From assembly GCF_900005765.1 (NCBI RefSeq), contig NC_041688.1:963341-1027340 (forward strand): DNA of 64,000 nucleotides, in the 5' to 3' direction. A program made the translations under genes and the position numbers. The notes beneath the pieces were generated by a model. The model saw only the letters and a list, made by a program, of their open reading frames with translations. It was not told the DNA's origin and did not search any database. Shown here piece by piece: positions 34,936 through 45,350 of this stretch; the stretch's first letter is position 1; each line of letters opens with the position of its first letter. Origin of the DNA: Plasmodium relictum (taxonomy: Eukaryota > Apicomplexa > Aconoidasida > Haemosporida > Plasmodiidae).

Positions 34936-35849
34936 AAAAAAAAAAAAGACAGAGATGAATGTCATCCTTATATATATATTAGAAATTTGTAATAACTCTT
35001 TTTCCTTAATATTTTACAATGGCATACAGAATATTTAATTATTTAATATCTTATATATATATATATGTTAATTTATAATATTTTTAAGATTTTTTTTTAA
35101 TTTACATAGATACTTGCCTTTTTTTAATGCTATATTTCATCAAAATAATTTCGTTGTATTTTTTTTTTACATAGAATATTCATATTAATTATATAGCTTA
35201 ATTATATTAAATTTCTTTTTTTAATTTTTTAAATTTTCTTTCAATGTTTTATTTTATCAAAAAAAGTTTTTTTTTTATTATTTATAGTTGCTATTTTAAA
35301 CAAATATAATAAATTTTTTATTTTTAAAAAAAAATATTTTTAAAATAGGTTTTTCTGTATTTTTTAATTACTTATTTTTCAAAATTTTATATATTTTAAC
35401 TTAATTTTTTAAAAATTCTATTAATATTAAATTAATTAATAAATCATATATTTATGTAAAAATAAAAAGCATATGGATAATTTTAAAAAAGTTAATACAA
35501 AGAAAAAAATGTAATTTTAAAATAGAATAAAATGTTATAATTAAAATTTCTCTTAATATCTTTTTTCTTTTTTTTTTTTTTTCTTAAATTATATTTCTTT
35601 TTCATAATTTATTTTTTTAAATTGTAATTTTTACATTTAAAATAAGTATGTTTATCTCTAAAACATATATATATATATATAAAGAAAAAATAAATATGAA
35701 GTAAATTTTGATATTAACTTTATAATATTAGAGATATGAAGCAGGCATGAATATATGAAATGATAGAAGAAAAGTTAAATTTAAACATTTAGTTAAAAAT
35801 AAAAAGATAAAAATAAATAATATATAAGATAATTTTAATAAAAGGAAAA

Positions 35850-35913
<64 letters not shown>

Positions 35914-36128
35914 AAAAAGTTATATTACATAAATATGTTTTTAATTGAAATTTAATAGAATGAAATGATGCTACACTTTTATATATAGAGAAAAAATACT
36001 TTAATTTGTTGATTACTAAATTATATACAAAATATAATATATACTTTTATTATTAATAATATATAGAATACAAAAATAATTTAAATTATTTATTATTAAA
36101 CAATTTATATAAAATACAGCTATGTATA

Positions 36129-36160
<32 letters not shown>

Positions 36161-36181
36161 ATATAACGAAAATGCTTTAAC
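34936..36181. promoter_or_regulatory. Intergenic region with long TA tract, upstream of putative apicoplast gene
   Basis: About 1.25 kb of A/T-rich DNA lies between two plus-strand genes. A TA tract at 35854-35908 lies about 270 bp before the next start codon, with another TA/poly(T) stretch at 36123-36160. Nothing else was seen. Confidence 0.5.
35854..35908. repeat. (TA)n tract
   Basis: A perfect alternating TA run of about 55 bp, one of the three longest in the window. Confidence 0.9.
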
Positions 36182-38269
36182 ATGAAACATTTTGTCTTTC
36201 ATTTATTATTCTACTATTTTTATATAAACTATTATTTTAAAATAACGAACGAATTATCAATAAAAAGAAAAAGAAATTTATTAGAAATAAATGTAAAGAA
36301 GAACTATTACTTTTTTAATATAAGTAAAAAAAATTTTATCAAGCCATTTTCAAAAACAAAAAATAGTAGCAGTAATAAAAAGAAATTTGTGAATAACTTA
36401 CTTTTTAAAAATAGCAATTTTTTACAAAATGAAAATATATTTTTAAATAAGAATGTATTTCTAAATAAAAGAGATAATTATTTTAGTAAGAAAGGTGTTT
36501 TATTTAACAAAGAGGATCACTTAAAAAAAAAAAAGAAAAAAAAATATTTCTCCAAGTTACTAGCTAAGTTACCAGTTATAACAATAAATAAAAATTTGTA
36601 TCCAAAAGAATATAGCACAGATTACGAAAATGTATTAAGGAAATATCATGTGACTTATATAAATTATAAAACAAGATTAAGAAGTAAAAAAGAAATTGAT
36701 ATACGTTCAATTGATGATTTATATGGACAAATATATGATAGAAATGTTTTAAAAAAACAATTTTATTTTTTTTTATATCATGACGATATTAACACATGCT
36801 ATAGGATTTTAAATGAAAATAGAAATGTACTAACAAGAGAAGAATCATTTAAAATATTAAATTCATTACCTTATATATTTTTTAATCATTTAAATTATAA
36901 ATATCCAACATTAGACAACGTAGATGAAGTATTAAGCAAACTATTAAAAACATATATTTTTCAGTATGCTAATGATAAAAACATTGATTTTTTAAATTTT
37001 AAATATAAATACAATGAATTAGATGAATATTGCCAAAAATTAGAAAAAGATTTTATGAATGAACAGAAGGATTTAGAAAAAAAAGAAGATAAAGAAAAAT
37101 CCCATAAGGAAGTTATTGATAGAAATGAAAGCTGTATAACAAATAAACAAACTTCAAATAATAGCTCTTTTGAGAAAAGAGAGGAAAATTTAAATAACAA
37201 AGACATTTATGATGATGAAAATAATAATAATTACGAAGAAAAATATAAGCATATGAATTATGATTATAAAATAATTGAAGCAACACAAAAATATAAAGAG
37301 TTAATAGAAAAATTTAAAAAATATCCAATTAACATAAAATTAGAAAAAGTACAGTTATTATATACAAAAATTTTAAGTATGAAAGGAAGTAAAATATTTG
37401 AGGGATTCAGAAAACATGAAAGTATAAAAAAAAATGAGGAAAGAAAAATATATAGAAATGCGAGATTAAAACTAGATGTTCATAAACTAACCCCTTATGT
37501 AAATGAACCAATTAAATGTGATATTAAAAAAAAAGAAGAAGTGAATAAACTATTTGAAAAATATGTAGAAGAAAAAGATTTAAAAAATTCTTGCTTAATA
37601 ATAAGAAAATATACTAATTTAATAGATACAAAGGAATTGAAAAGTAGAGAAATAATGAAAAAATTTTTAAAATTGCATGAATATATATATAAATGTAATA
37701 AATATAATGAAAAAGAGTTAGCTCATTTGAGAATGATTTATTATTCAACTGTTCACAAACCTAGGGTTGCCAGAAAAATATGTGAAGTTGGTATGAGAGA
37801 ACAAGGAGAAAATGTTACTCACAGAGAAGTTTATGAAAAAGAGTTAAGCAAATATATAAAACAAAGAAATGAATTATTTGATGAAAGACTGAAAAAAAAA
37901 AATATTGATATAGATGAAATAAGAGATTTCAGTTCAGCTTATCCAATGGAATGGTTACCTATAATTCATAAAGATTTATTTGAAAAAATAGAAAAAGAAA
38001 GAAGCTTAAAAAATACTGACAAACACACTATTAAAAAAAAAAAAGAATCTATTAAAAAATTATTTACTTCTAATATTGATGAACATATGGAAAAACCTTT
38101 ACATTCTCTTGAAATGGAAAAGAATGATAAAGATATGCAAAACAATTTATTAAGTGAACAAAATGAGTTAAAAATAGGAAGAAATTTAATAAATTATAAA
38201 AAAATAACAAAAGGGAAAAAAAAAAGAAAAAAAGATAAAACAAATAAGAATGATACAAAAAAAGAATAA
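36182..38269 (+). CDS. Putative apicoplast-targeted protein, unknown function
   Basis: The 695-residue protein begins with a hydrophobic signal peptide (MKHFVFHLLFYYFYINYYF). About 100 residues follow that are rich in Lys, Asn, Ser and Phe and nearly free of acids, including repeated FLNK-like words (residues 80-112). That bipartite leader is typical of apicoplast import. The mature part starts near residue 120 and has two ordered blocks: one around DIRSIDDLYGQIYDRNVLKK to DEVLSKLL (about 170-260), the other from about 445 to 620, including PRVARKICEVGMREQGENVT and YPMEWLPIIHKD. They are separated by an acidic Asn-rich linker (300-360). The tail is strongly basic. I do not recognise the family; helical repeats are likely. 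Targeting is inferred from composition only. Confidence 0.66.
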   Translation: MKHFVFHLLFYYFYINYYFKITNELSIKRKRNLLEINVKKNYYFFNISKKNFIKPFSKTKNSSSNKKKFVNNLLFKNSNFLQNENIFLNKNVFLNKRDNYFSKKGVLFNKEDHLKKKKKKKYFSKLLAKLPVITINKNLYPKEYSTDYENVLRKYHVTYINYKTRLRSKKEIDIRSIDDLYGQIYDRNVLKKQFYFFLYHDDINTCYRILNENRNVLTREESFKILNSLPYIFFNHLNYKYPTLDNVDEVLSKLLKTYIFQYANDKNIDFLNFKYKYNELDEYCQKLEKDFMNEQKDLEKKEDKEKSHKEVIDRNESCITNKQTSNNSSFEKREENLNNKDIYDDENNNNYEEKYKHMNYDYKIIEATQKYKELIEKFKKYPINIKLEKVQLLYTKILSMKGSKIFEGFRKHESIKKNEERKIYRNARLKLDVHKLTPYVNEPIKCDIKKKEEVNKLFEKYVEEKDLKNSCLIIRKYTNLIDTKELKSREIMKKFLKLHEYIYKCNKYNEKELAHLRMIYYSTVHKPRVARKICEVGMREQGENVTHREVYEKELSKYIKQRNELFDERLKKKNIDIDEIRDFSSAYPMEWLPIIHKDLFEKIEKERSLKNTDKHTIKKKKESIKKLFTSNIDEHMEKPLHSLEMEKNDKDMQNNLLSEQNELKIGRNLINYKKITKGKKKRKKDKTNKNDTKKE

Positions 38270-38960
38270 TTTTTATAGAATGATATATATACATGTAATA
38301 TGTATTTTATAATAGATATATCTGCATACTTTTTGTTATGAATTTTTTTTTTTTTTTTGAAAATATTATTATTTATAATTAATTCTATATTTAAAAAAAG
38401 AAATTTACATTTAATTTATTATTTATTTTACTGTTCATTAAGTAAGATGTGTTTCACAATAAATACCTTTTTTTTAATCCTTTGAAGTATATAATTATTT
38501 TTAGTTATATTTTTAGTTATTTGCTTTATTATTGCATATGAGAAAATAAACTATTAATATTATTTTTCTTTTCTTTTCTTTTCTTTTCTCTTTTCTTTTC
38601 TTTTCTTTTCTTTTCCTTTTTTTTTTTTTTTAGTATAGATTATTTTCTAATTTTGAATATATTTTTAACAAAAAAATATTTTCACTTTTTTTTTTTTATT
38701 AATTTATTTTAAATATATTATTTATAAATTTTAAATAAAAAAAAAAAAAAGTCTCTATTCAAAGCATATACAAATATAAATGTTTATAATAAGAATTTAA
38801 TAGCATTGGCAAATTTTGTATTTATATGAAAAATAACAAAATAGAGATTATTAAAAATTCTCTGTGAAGAATAATAATAATAATAAAATTGATATACAGA
38901 AAAATAAGATGGAACAAAAAATTTGAAAAGTATTACAAAAATATTTTTATAGTAAAATAA
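38270..38960. other. Convergent 3' intergenic region with polypyrimidine repeat
   Basis: This spacer lies between the 3' ends of the putative apicoplast gene (+) and the sugar transporter (-). Its main content is a TTTTC-type pentanucleotide repeat at 38562-38630, running into poly(T). No gene was seen. Confidence 0.6.
38562..38630. repeat. (TTTTC)n pentanucleotide microsatellite
   Basis: About 65 bp of tandem TTTTC units with minor variants, merging into poly(T). One strand is pure pyrimidine, which could adopt triplex structures. Confidence 0.9.
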
Positions 38961-40544
38961 TTAATAATTTTTTTTAGAATAAAGAAATAAGGAAAGGAAA
39001 ATAAATATTAATGAAATAAAAAAATTAAAAGTAAAATCAAAATCTTTAAAATATATAGAAGATATATAAACATTAATTAATAAACTAATAGGAGTTATGA
39101 AAAATCGTGAAATACTGTCAATATATCTAATAAAAACTGCAATTGTTATCCCACTAGTACTGTTTAAAAAAACTAAAAAAGACACATATAAAAATTCATT
39201 AAATGAATCAAAATATTGATAAAAATAGTTTTTCAATCTTTGTAATAATAAAATTTCTTCATTTTCTATCTCTTTTTCTTCCTTCATATTAAATAATTCA
39301 AATTTCGTGTTTTTATATAAATAACTTTTCTCGTACTCATTTAATGAAAACTTATTTTTAGAGTACTTATTAAAAATTAATGATAGATTTATATTCTTTG
39401 TTGCTGAACTTATTATTATGGTAAAAAAAGATAAGCACATGTTCTGAAACCATAATGGAAATTTACAATTAGAATACAAAAATTCTAAAAATACATTTGA
39501 GAATCCACTTGTAAATGTAGCTAAGAAAGTGGTTACTGTTCCGATTATAATATTACTAAATTTTCTATTATTACTAGCGTTATCAATATGACAAATATTT
39601 TTATTATTATAATTATTAATATTATTGCCACCTTTACTACAAATATTATCATCTCTTTCACAAATATCAATGTTGCTATTAGTTATAATATCATTATTTA
39701 TATAATAAATTTTATGAAATTTTTTTTTATTATTTGCAAAAATATTTTTATTGAGGTTTTTATTCATAATTTTTTGAAGTATATTTCTTTTTTTACTTTC
39801 TTCAAAAAAATATAATAATGCTCTATTACTAGTAAATGATTTTTCTTTATAGTTAAAATATAATAAATGATTTTTATTCCTTGTATTTTCTATTAACTTA
39901 TTATCCACCCATTCTTTATGTAAATAACATTTATCTCTATTATTATTTAAAGATGTCTCTGTTTCCTTTTTATATATAGAATGATTATCATTTAAATTAT
40001 AATCCTTCAAACACACCAAAGATAAAAATAAAAATATAATAGAAAGTATTTGAGTATTTTTAAATTTTTTTTTTAAAATTAATAAACTAAACATTACCAC
40101 TGTTAAAATTCTAAATTGATATAACAACTGAAATAAGGGGGTTGGGATATTCGATAGAGATATAAAAAAAAATATATTTTGAATATAATATAAAACACTT
40201 GGAATTAATAAAGAAAGCATACATATCTTCTCTTTCACGATTATTTCCCTTATGTTTTTGCTGACTAGTTTTATGCTAAATTTATTTTCATTAAAATAAA
40301 AAAAAAAAGAAACACAAAATTTTATTATTTCTGACATTAATATTATGCTTTCATTTTTTAATTTATAATTTATGTTTTTAATTTTCTTTATTCTTATCAT
40401 TAATAAAGTTAAAACAGACTGTACTGTTAGCACAACAAATAATGTTGCTTTAAAAAATAAATCATTCCTAAATATATTTTTATCATTTTTATTATTTTTA
40501 TATTTAGTTTTATTAATATTTGTTGACAATTTTATATTTGCCAT
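38961..40544 (-). CDS. Nucleotide-sugar transporter (SLC35A type), probably UDP-GlcNAc transporter
   Basis: This ER/Golgi antiporter family imports UDP-sugars in exchange for UMP. The 527-residue protein has about ten hydrophobic segments. The SLC35A signature is clear in the first half: PTPLFQLLYQFRILTVVMFS, followed by LLILKKKFKNTQILSIIFLF. In the second half, ATFTSGFSNVFLEFLY and PLWFQNMCLSFFTIIISS match the family, and the last segments include a Ser/Thr-Gly turn and IDSISRFFITPISLLINVYI. Between the halves sits a hydrophilic Asn-rich loop of about 130 residues (185-320), and a second insert lies near 395-440. UDP-GlcNAc is the likely substrate because malaria parasites make GPI anchors and minimal N-glycans; the sequence alone does not fix the sugar. 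The gene is intronless. Confidence 0.88.
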   Translation of the reverse strand: MANIKLSTNINKTKYKNNKNDKNIFRNDLFFKATLFVVLTVQSVLTLLMIRIKKIKNINYKLKNESIILMSEIIKFCVSFFFYFNENKFSIKLVSKNIREIIVKEKICMLSLLIPSVLYYIQNIFFFISLSNIPTPLFQLLYQFRILTVVMFSLLILKKKFKNTQILSIIFLFLSLVCLKDYNLNDNHSIYKKETETSLNNNRDKCYLHKEWVDNKLIENTRNKNHLLYFNYKEKSFTSNRALLYFFEESKKRNILQKIMNKNLNKNIFANNKKKFHKIYYINNDIITNSNIDICERDDNICSKGGNNINNYNNKNICHIDNASNNRKFSNIIIGTVTTFLATFTSGFSNVFLEFLYSNCKFPLWFQNMCLSFFTIIISSATKNINLSLIFNKYSKNKFSLNEYEKSYLYKNTKFELFNMKEEKEIENEEILLLQRLKNYFYQYFDSFNEFLYVSFLVFLNSTSGITIAVFIRYIDSISRFFITPISLLINVYISSIYFKDFDFTFNFFISLIFIFLSLFLYSKKNY

Positions 40545-41972
40545 TTCTTTTTCTTATTATCTATAATAGAAACATATATATAATACTGACAGTTCTTTTT
40601 TTTTTTTTTTCTTAATCTCTGTATGTGCCCTTTATTTTTTATTTTCTCTTTTTTATAATTTTCTGTATTCTAAAAAATTTTACATCTTTAGGCTTACATA
40701 GAAATATGTAATATATTAAAAAACAAAACTTTTAATTATTAGTTTTTATCTGAAATCTTTCCTTTTTACTTTTTGTAATAATAGTTATATGTAGATACCT
40801 TTTAAAACATTAAAGATGTAACTTCCCCAATTAGAAATTAAAAATTCCTAAAATTAAATATAGATGCATTTTATTAAAAATAAGTTTTAAATTATACAAG
40901 TTACATAAAGATACATTTCAACGAAAAAAATATTTTTTTAAAAATTAAATATTAGTTTTCTAAATAATTATATTCTAAAAATTAAATATTAGTTTTCTAA
41001 AAAATTATATTCTAAAAATTAAATATTAGTTTTCTAAAAAATTATATTCTAAAAATTAAAAATAAAATCCCATTAATTATTTAATTTTTTAAAAATTAGA
41101 AGTATTTCAACGAAATAAAATATAAATTTATAAAACAGTATATATTTTATTGGGAAATAATTTAATTTTCAAAAAAACTTATGATTGTTAAAAATATATG
41201 TTTCTTTTTAAAATTCTAAATATATAATCAATCCATGCATATTTAGTGTTCATTTCTTAATTTTTTGATTTTTTTTTTTTTCGTATTTTATTTTAATAGT
41301 ACTTTATCCTTCAATAATAATATTTACGTAATTAACAAATATATAATTGGTTTAATCAATTTTTTATTTTATTATTTTTTTATGATTTTTTATTGTTAAC
41401 TGCATAACATTAAAAACCAAATTATTAAAAAAAATAATATGAAGAAAAAAAAAAAAAAAACTACAATAATAATAAATCAAGAAATATATATTAACTAAAA
41501 AGATAATATTAACATTTAACAACTAAAATATGTAGAATAAAAATAAATTTAGCTATGCTTACCTTTTTTTTTTTTAAATATTTTTTATATTTTTTCTGCA
41601 TTTCAAGGAAAAACATTTAATTGATTAATTTGTATATTAAATAAATTCTGAATGAAGACAAATAAACATATTTATTAAAATAAAGAAAAATTAATATTTT
41701 TCATTATTGCAAAAAAAAAAAAAAAAAGAGTAAAATAAGTATTAAATTATCTTCTAGGGCGAAAATATTTTTTTAAAAAGAAATACGTATTATTATATGA
41801 AAGTTTTTTTAAATTTTATCGAGTAAAAAAAAATAAAATAATTAAATGATTTTATAAAAATAAGATTAAATATTTTTCAAAAAGTATATATATATTATAT
41901 ATGCTATTATTTTTTTTTTTTTTCTGCATAAAGGAAAAAAATAAAATATATATAAATAGTTATAAAAACAAA
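40545..41972. other. Intergenic region with 37-bp tandem triplication
   Basis: This region lies between the sugar transporter and ARP4 (both -), so it holds the transporter promoter and the ARP4 3' end. It contains three tandem 37-bp units (40940-41050) bracketed by two copies of a 12-bp word, ATTTCAACGAAA. Poly(T) and poly(A) runs occur near 40598-40611 and 41445-41460. No coding exon was found. Confidence 0.55.
40940..41050. repeat. Three tandem 37-bp repeats
   Basis: Units at 40940-40976, 40977-41013 and 41014-41050 are nearly identical (AAAAATTAAATATTAGTTTT, then CTAAAAAATTATATTCT), with a partial fourth unit at 41051-41060. Unit 1 differs by one base (TAAATAATT for TAAAAAATT). Confidence 0.92.
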
Positions 41973-43790
41973 TTAGCATTTTCTATTAATAATATCAAAA
42001 CCGTATTCTTCATATTCCTTTCTTGTAACAAAAAATGAATTAAAATTTTTAAAGGATGACAAGATACTACCTCCTATCCATGAAGAGTATTGTTTATAGA
42101 ACTTACCTTGATTTAAAACTTGAAAATTTTGAAATTCATAATTACTATTCATATCTAATTGATTAAATTCTTTAGTAAATCTTTGGTTGAAATTATTAAA
42201 TAAAGTAGATGATCCAGTTAAAATAATATTATTTGCTAATTCATTTCTATATTTAAGGGATTTGACATTTTTTAATAAATTAAACAAAGTAGCAGATATT
42301 CCTTCAAATTTTTCTCCTTTTGTAAATAAATTATCTAAATGATCAACTAATTTTGTATCATTTAATAAAGAAGGTGTAAACAATATTTCAGGTGCTATAT
42401 TAGTAAAATGACTAATATTTATGTTTTGCCCATCTGGTAAGATATATATTTCCATATATTCATTAAAATTCATATTTTTTGCATCGCTGATTTTATTTTC
42501 ATTATCTGCTACTTCACATATATAAGTTTTTAAATCTTTTAAAGGATTATATTTTGCTTTATTGTAATAAGATAAATGAATGTTTTCTTTATTATATAAC
42601 TTTCTATTTTTTTTATAATATTCATAGTAAGGAATACAATATTGTTTATTATATTTTTCCAGTAATTCTTCTAAAAAGAGATCGATAGTATTACCACCTA
42701 TATTATAAATTTTATAATTTTTTTCATCAACTATTCCCTCATTACAAAAAGAGAAGTCTGAATAACATGAACCAATATCTACAACTGAGCAGATGTTTTT
42801 ATTATATGCAAATCCACTTAAAACAGATTTTGCATTTAGATGAATAGCAGGAGTTTTATATTTTTCAAATAATAACTCGGCTATTTTTATTTTTATTTGC
42901 TTATTTCTTTTATTAGGTAGAGATAATAAATACGAAAAAGCTTCTATGTTCTCATTATAGCCACAACTAACATTATTATATTTATTTATCATATTCTTTA
43001 TGCTATTAATATCAATTAATTTATTCTCAATTAAATCAAAATCAAAATAACTATTTCTATTAGCCCATTCTATCAATACACTCAATTTATCCTCTATATT
43101 GCTTTCGTTTATTTGTCTCTCATTATTATTATTTTCGCATATTTTATTATCGTTTTTTCTATTTAAACTATTTTGGTTACCTGTGTCAATTTCACATGAC
43201 TCTTTTTCGTTACTTTTTTCTTTTTTTATTCCTTTATTATCTACATCATTTTCATTTGTTATAATATTTTCATTACTATTATTTATATTATTTTGATAAT
43301 TCTCATTTGCATCATTTAATTCTTCACATTTATTTTCATTTATATTGTTTTCTTCACTAATATGAACAAATTCATTCCCTATATCAGATTGCTTGTATAG
43401 CTTATCACCAACGTATTCTTTTATTCTTTTTTCAAACAACTTAAATATATATCTATCTCCAGTAACATTCATAAATAAAATTCTCTCAAAAACATCTTCA
43501 TTTATGTTAAAATAATTCTTATTATCAAGATATAAACAAGGTTTAACTTTAACATTTTCTAAAGCTTCTAAATAAGATAAGGGATAAATTAAATTAAATT
43601 GATGAAATTCTTCTTTTGAGCATAAGCATTTTTTATAAATTTCATTTTCTATTTTTTCATATAAATCTAATGGAACACCAACATTAGAGCTAAAAACATT
43701 TAGAGGATTTTCATCTCCGGCATATCCGATTTTCGTATTTTCAAATCCTAAATCAACGACTATACTTAAAATATCGTTGTATGCATCCAT
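41973..43790 (-). CDS. ARP4: Actin-related protein ARP4 (BAF53-like)
   Basis: ARP4 is a nuclear actin-related protein shared by SWR1, INO80 and NuA4-type chromatin complexes. The 605-residue protein starts with the actin phosphate-1 loop (VVDLGFENTKIGYAGDENP, residues 11-29). It has a phosphate-2-like segment (SVVDIGSCYSDFSF, near residue 335) and an adenosine-side motif (IILTGSSTLFNNF, near 520). The C-terminus SSWIGGSILSSFKNFNSFFV followed by TRKEYEEYG and a final RKC matches ARP4/BAF53 more closely than actin or other ARPs. An Asn/Glu-rich insertion of about 80 residues (150-235) accounts for much of the extra length over the usual 430-490. The gene is intronless. The ARP4 class is well supported. 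Confidence 0.87.
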   Translation of the reverse strand: MDAYNDILSIVVDLGFENTKIGYAGDENPLNVFSSNVGVPLDLYEKIENEIYKKCLCSKEEFHQFNLIYPLSYLEALENVKVKPCLYLDNKNYFNINEDVFERILFMNVTGDRYIFKLFEKRIKEYVGDKLYKQSDIGNEFVHISEENNINENKCEELNDANENYQNNINNSNENIITNENDVDNKGIKKEKSNEKESCEIDTGNQNSLNRKNDNKICENNNNERQINESNIEDKLSVLIEWANRNSYFDFDLIENKLIDINSIKNMINKYNNVSCGYNENIEAFSYLLSLPNKRNKQIKIKIAELLFEKYKTPAIHLNAKSVLSGFAYNKNICSVVDIGSCYSDFSFCNEGIVDEKNYKIYNIGGNTIDLFLEELLEKYNKQYCIPYYEYYKKNRKLYNKENIHLSYYNKAKYNPLKDLKTYICEVADNENKISDAKNMNFNEYMEIYILPDGQNINISHFTNIAPEILFTPSLLNDTKLVDHLDNLFTKGEKFEGISATLFNLLKNVKSLKYRNELANNIILTGSSTLFNNFNQRFTKEFNQLDMNSNYEFQNFQVLNQGKFYKQYSSWIGGSILSSFKNFNSFFVTRKEYEEYGFDIINRKC

Positions 43791-45350
43791 TTATGTATAT
43801 ATATATATATACATATATATAAATGAGCACATTTACATTAATAAAAAATTGAATAAAAAAAAACAAAATATAGAAATTAATTTAAAAAAAAAATAAATAA
43901 AATAAATAACAATAATAATAATAACGATGAGTATATAATTTAAAAAAAATATAATAGTAAATATACACTAAAATAAAAAAGCTGGTTAAAAAACAATAAT
44001 TTGTACACACAAAAAAAAAAAAAAAAAAATTCGAATAATTAATAAAAATACTAATAGTATTAAAATAGGTAATATGTACAAGTAATATTTTAAACAAAAA
44101 AGGTGAAAAAACGGTAAAAATAAAATGTATTAAAAATAGTAAAAATTTTGAATCCATAAAAAAAAAAAAAAAAAAAACTTTTTAAAATTTATATTACTAT
44201 TTTAGTATATTTTTTCATGACGCTTCTGCAAATAAAAATTACATTAGGCTTATAACTTTTTTTTTTTTTTTTTTATTAGTATTGTATATATTTAAAATTA
44301 ATAAATTTGCATTCTTTTATTTTATTTTATTTTTTTTTTTTTTTTTTTTTGCTATAAAATTTTATATATATTCTGTTTCTATTTCTATATGCTCATATCT
44401 ATTTATGTTTTAAATTAAACTAGTAAAATAAAAATGTTATAAAATATATTAATATAGTTTCATATTTTAACAGAATTAATTATTGTTTGATAATATATTT
44501 TCCCTTCTTAGATAAAGTTTAGAAAAATTCTTTACTATTACATCAATAAAAAGTCAATAATGACAAAAAAAACTTCTAATAAATGTTTTGTATATTTTAC
44601 ACATTTTTTTTAATAATTTAACTTGGGTTAAAGCGTATTTTACTATTATTCTTTTATTTATTTATTTTTTTTTTTTATATTTTTAAAATAAGTTAAAAAG
44701 GAATAAAAAAAAAATTATTTAAAGTTTTGTTTTGTTACTGTTTTTATGTTTACATTACTAAAAAAATCACACCTTGTTAAAATGTAGTTAGCTTAAGCTA
44801 TTTATACTGGTTTATGTTTTCTTAACTTTTTTTTTATATTTATTCTTAAATTATTAATTTAAAAATAAGTTAAAGTGGTATTTTTATAAATAATTTAAAG
44901 ACAATAAAAAAAAAAAAAGAAAAAGAAAAAAATATAAAGTAAAAAATGTAGTAAATTGAAATTGCATATTATATACATATATACACATTTTACAATAATA
45001 AAAAAAAAAAAAATTAAAAAAAGTATATATGATTAATTATAAAAATACAATATTAACAGAAATTATATATAATAATTTAAAATTAAAAACAAAAATAATT
45101 TATAAAAATAAAAATGTAGTTTAATATGATTATAATAATAAATGAAAAAATTACACATAAAAAAAAAAAAAAGTTTACATTTGTGAAAAACAAAAATGAG
45201 TATTAAAATTTAGTAGCATGAATAAATATTTCATTTTTTTCTCTAGGACAAAAAACTTCAAAAATTTTACAAAAAAAAAAAAGAAAATTAATGAAATAAA
45301 TGTTATATATATAATTAAATTTGAATTAAAAAAAAAATATTTTTTATTAT
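43791..45350. other. Intergenic region between ARP4 and TRAPPC8
   Basis: About 1.55 kb of A/T DNA upstream of ARP4 (-) and downstream of TRAPPC8 (-). Poly(A) runs lie near 44012-44028 and 44160-44178, and poly(T) runs near 44260-44275 and 44332-44350. Open frames here are Phe/Tyr/Ile-rich products of T tracts, and no real gene was seen. It should contain the ARP4 promoter. Confidence 0.55.

Noticed and set aside
43882-44157. Minus-strand 91-codon hydrophobic frame upstream of ARP4
   Set aside because: It is all Phe, Tyr, Ile and Leu from A/T-rich intergenic DNA, has no splice continuation, and runs into poly(A)/poly(T) tracts.
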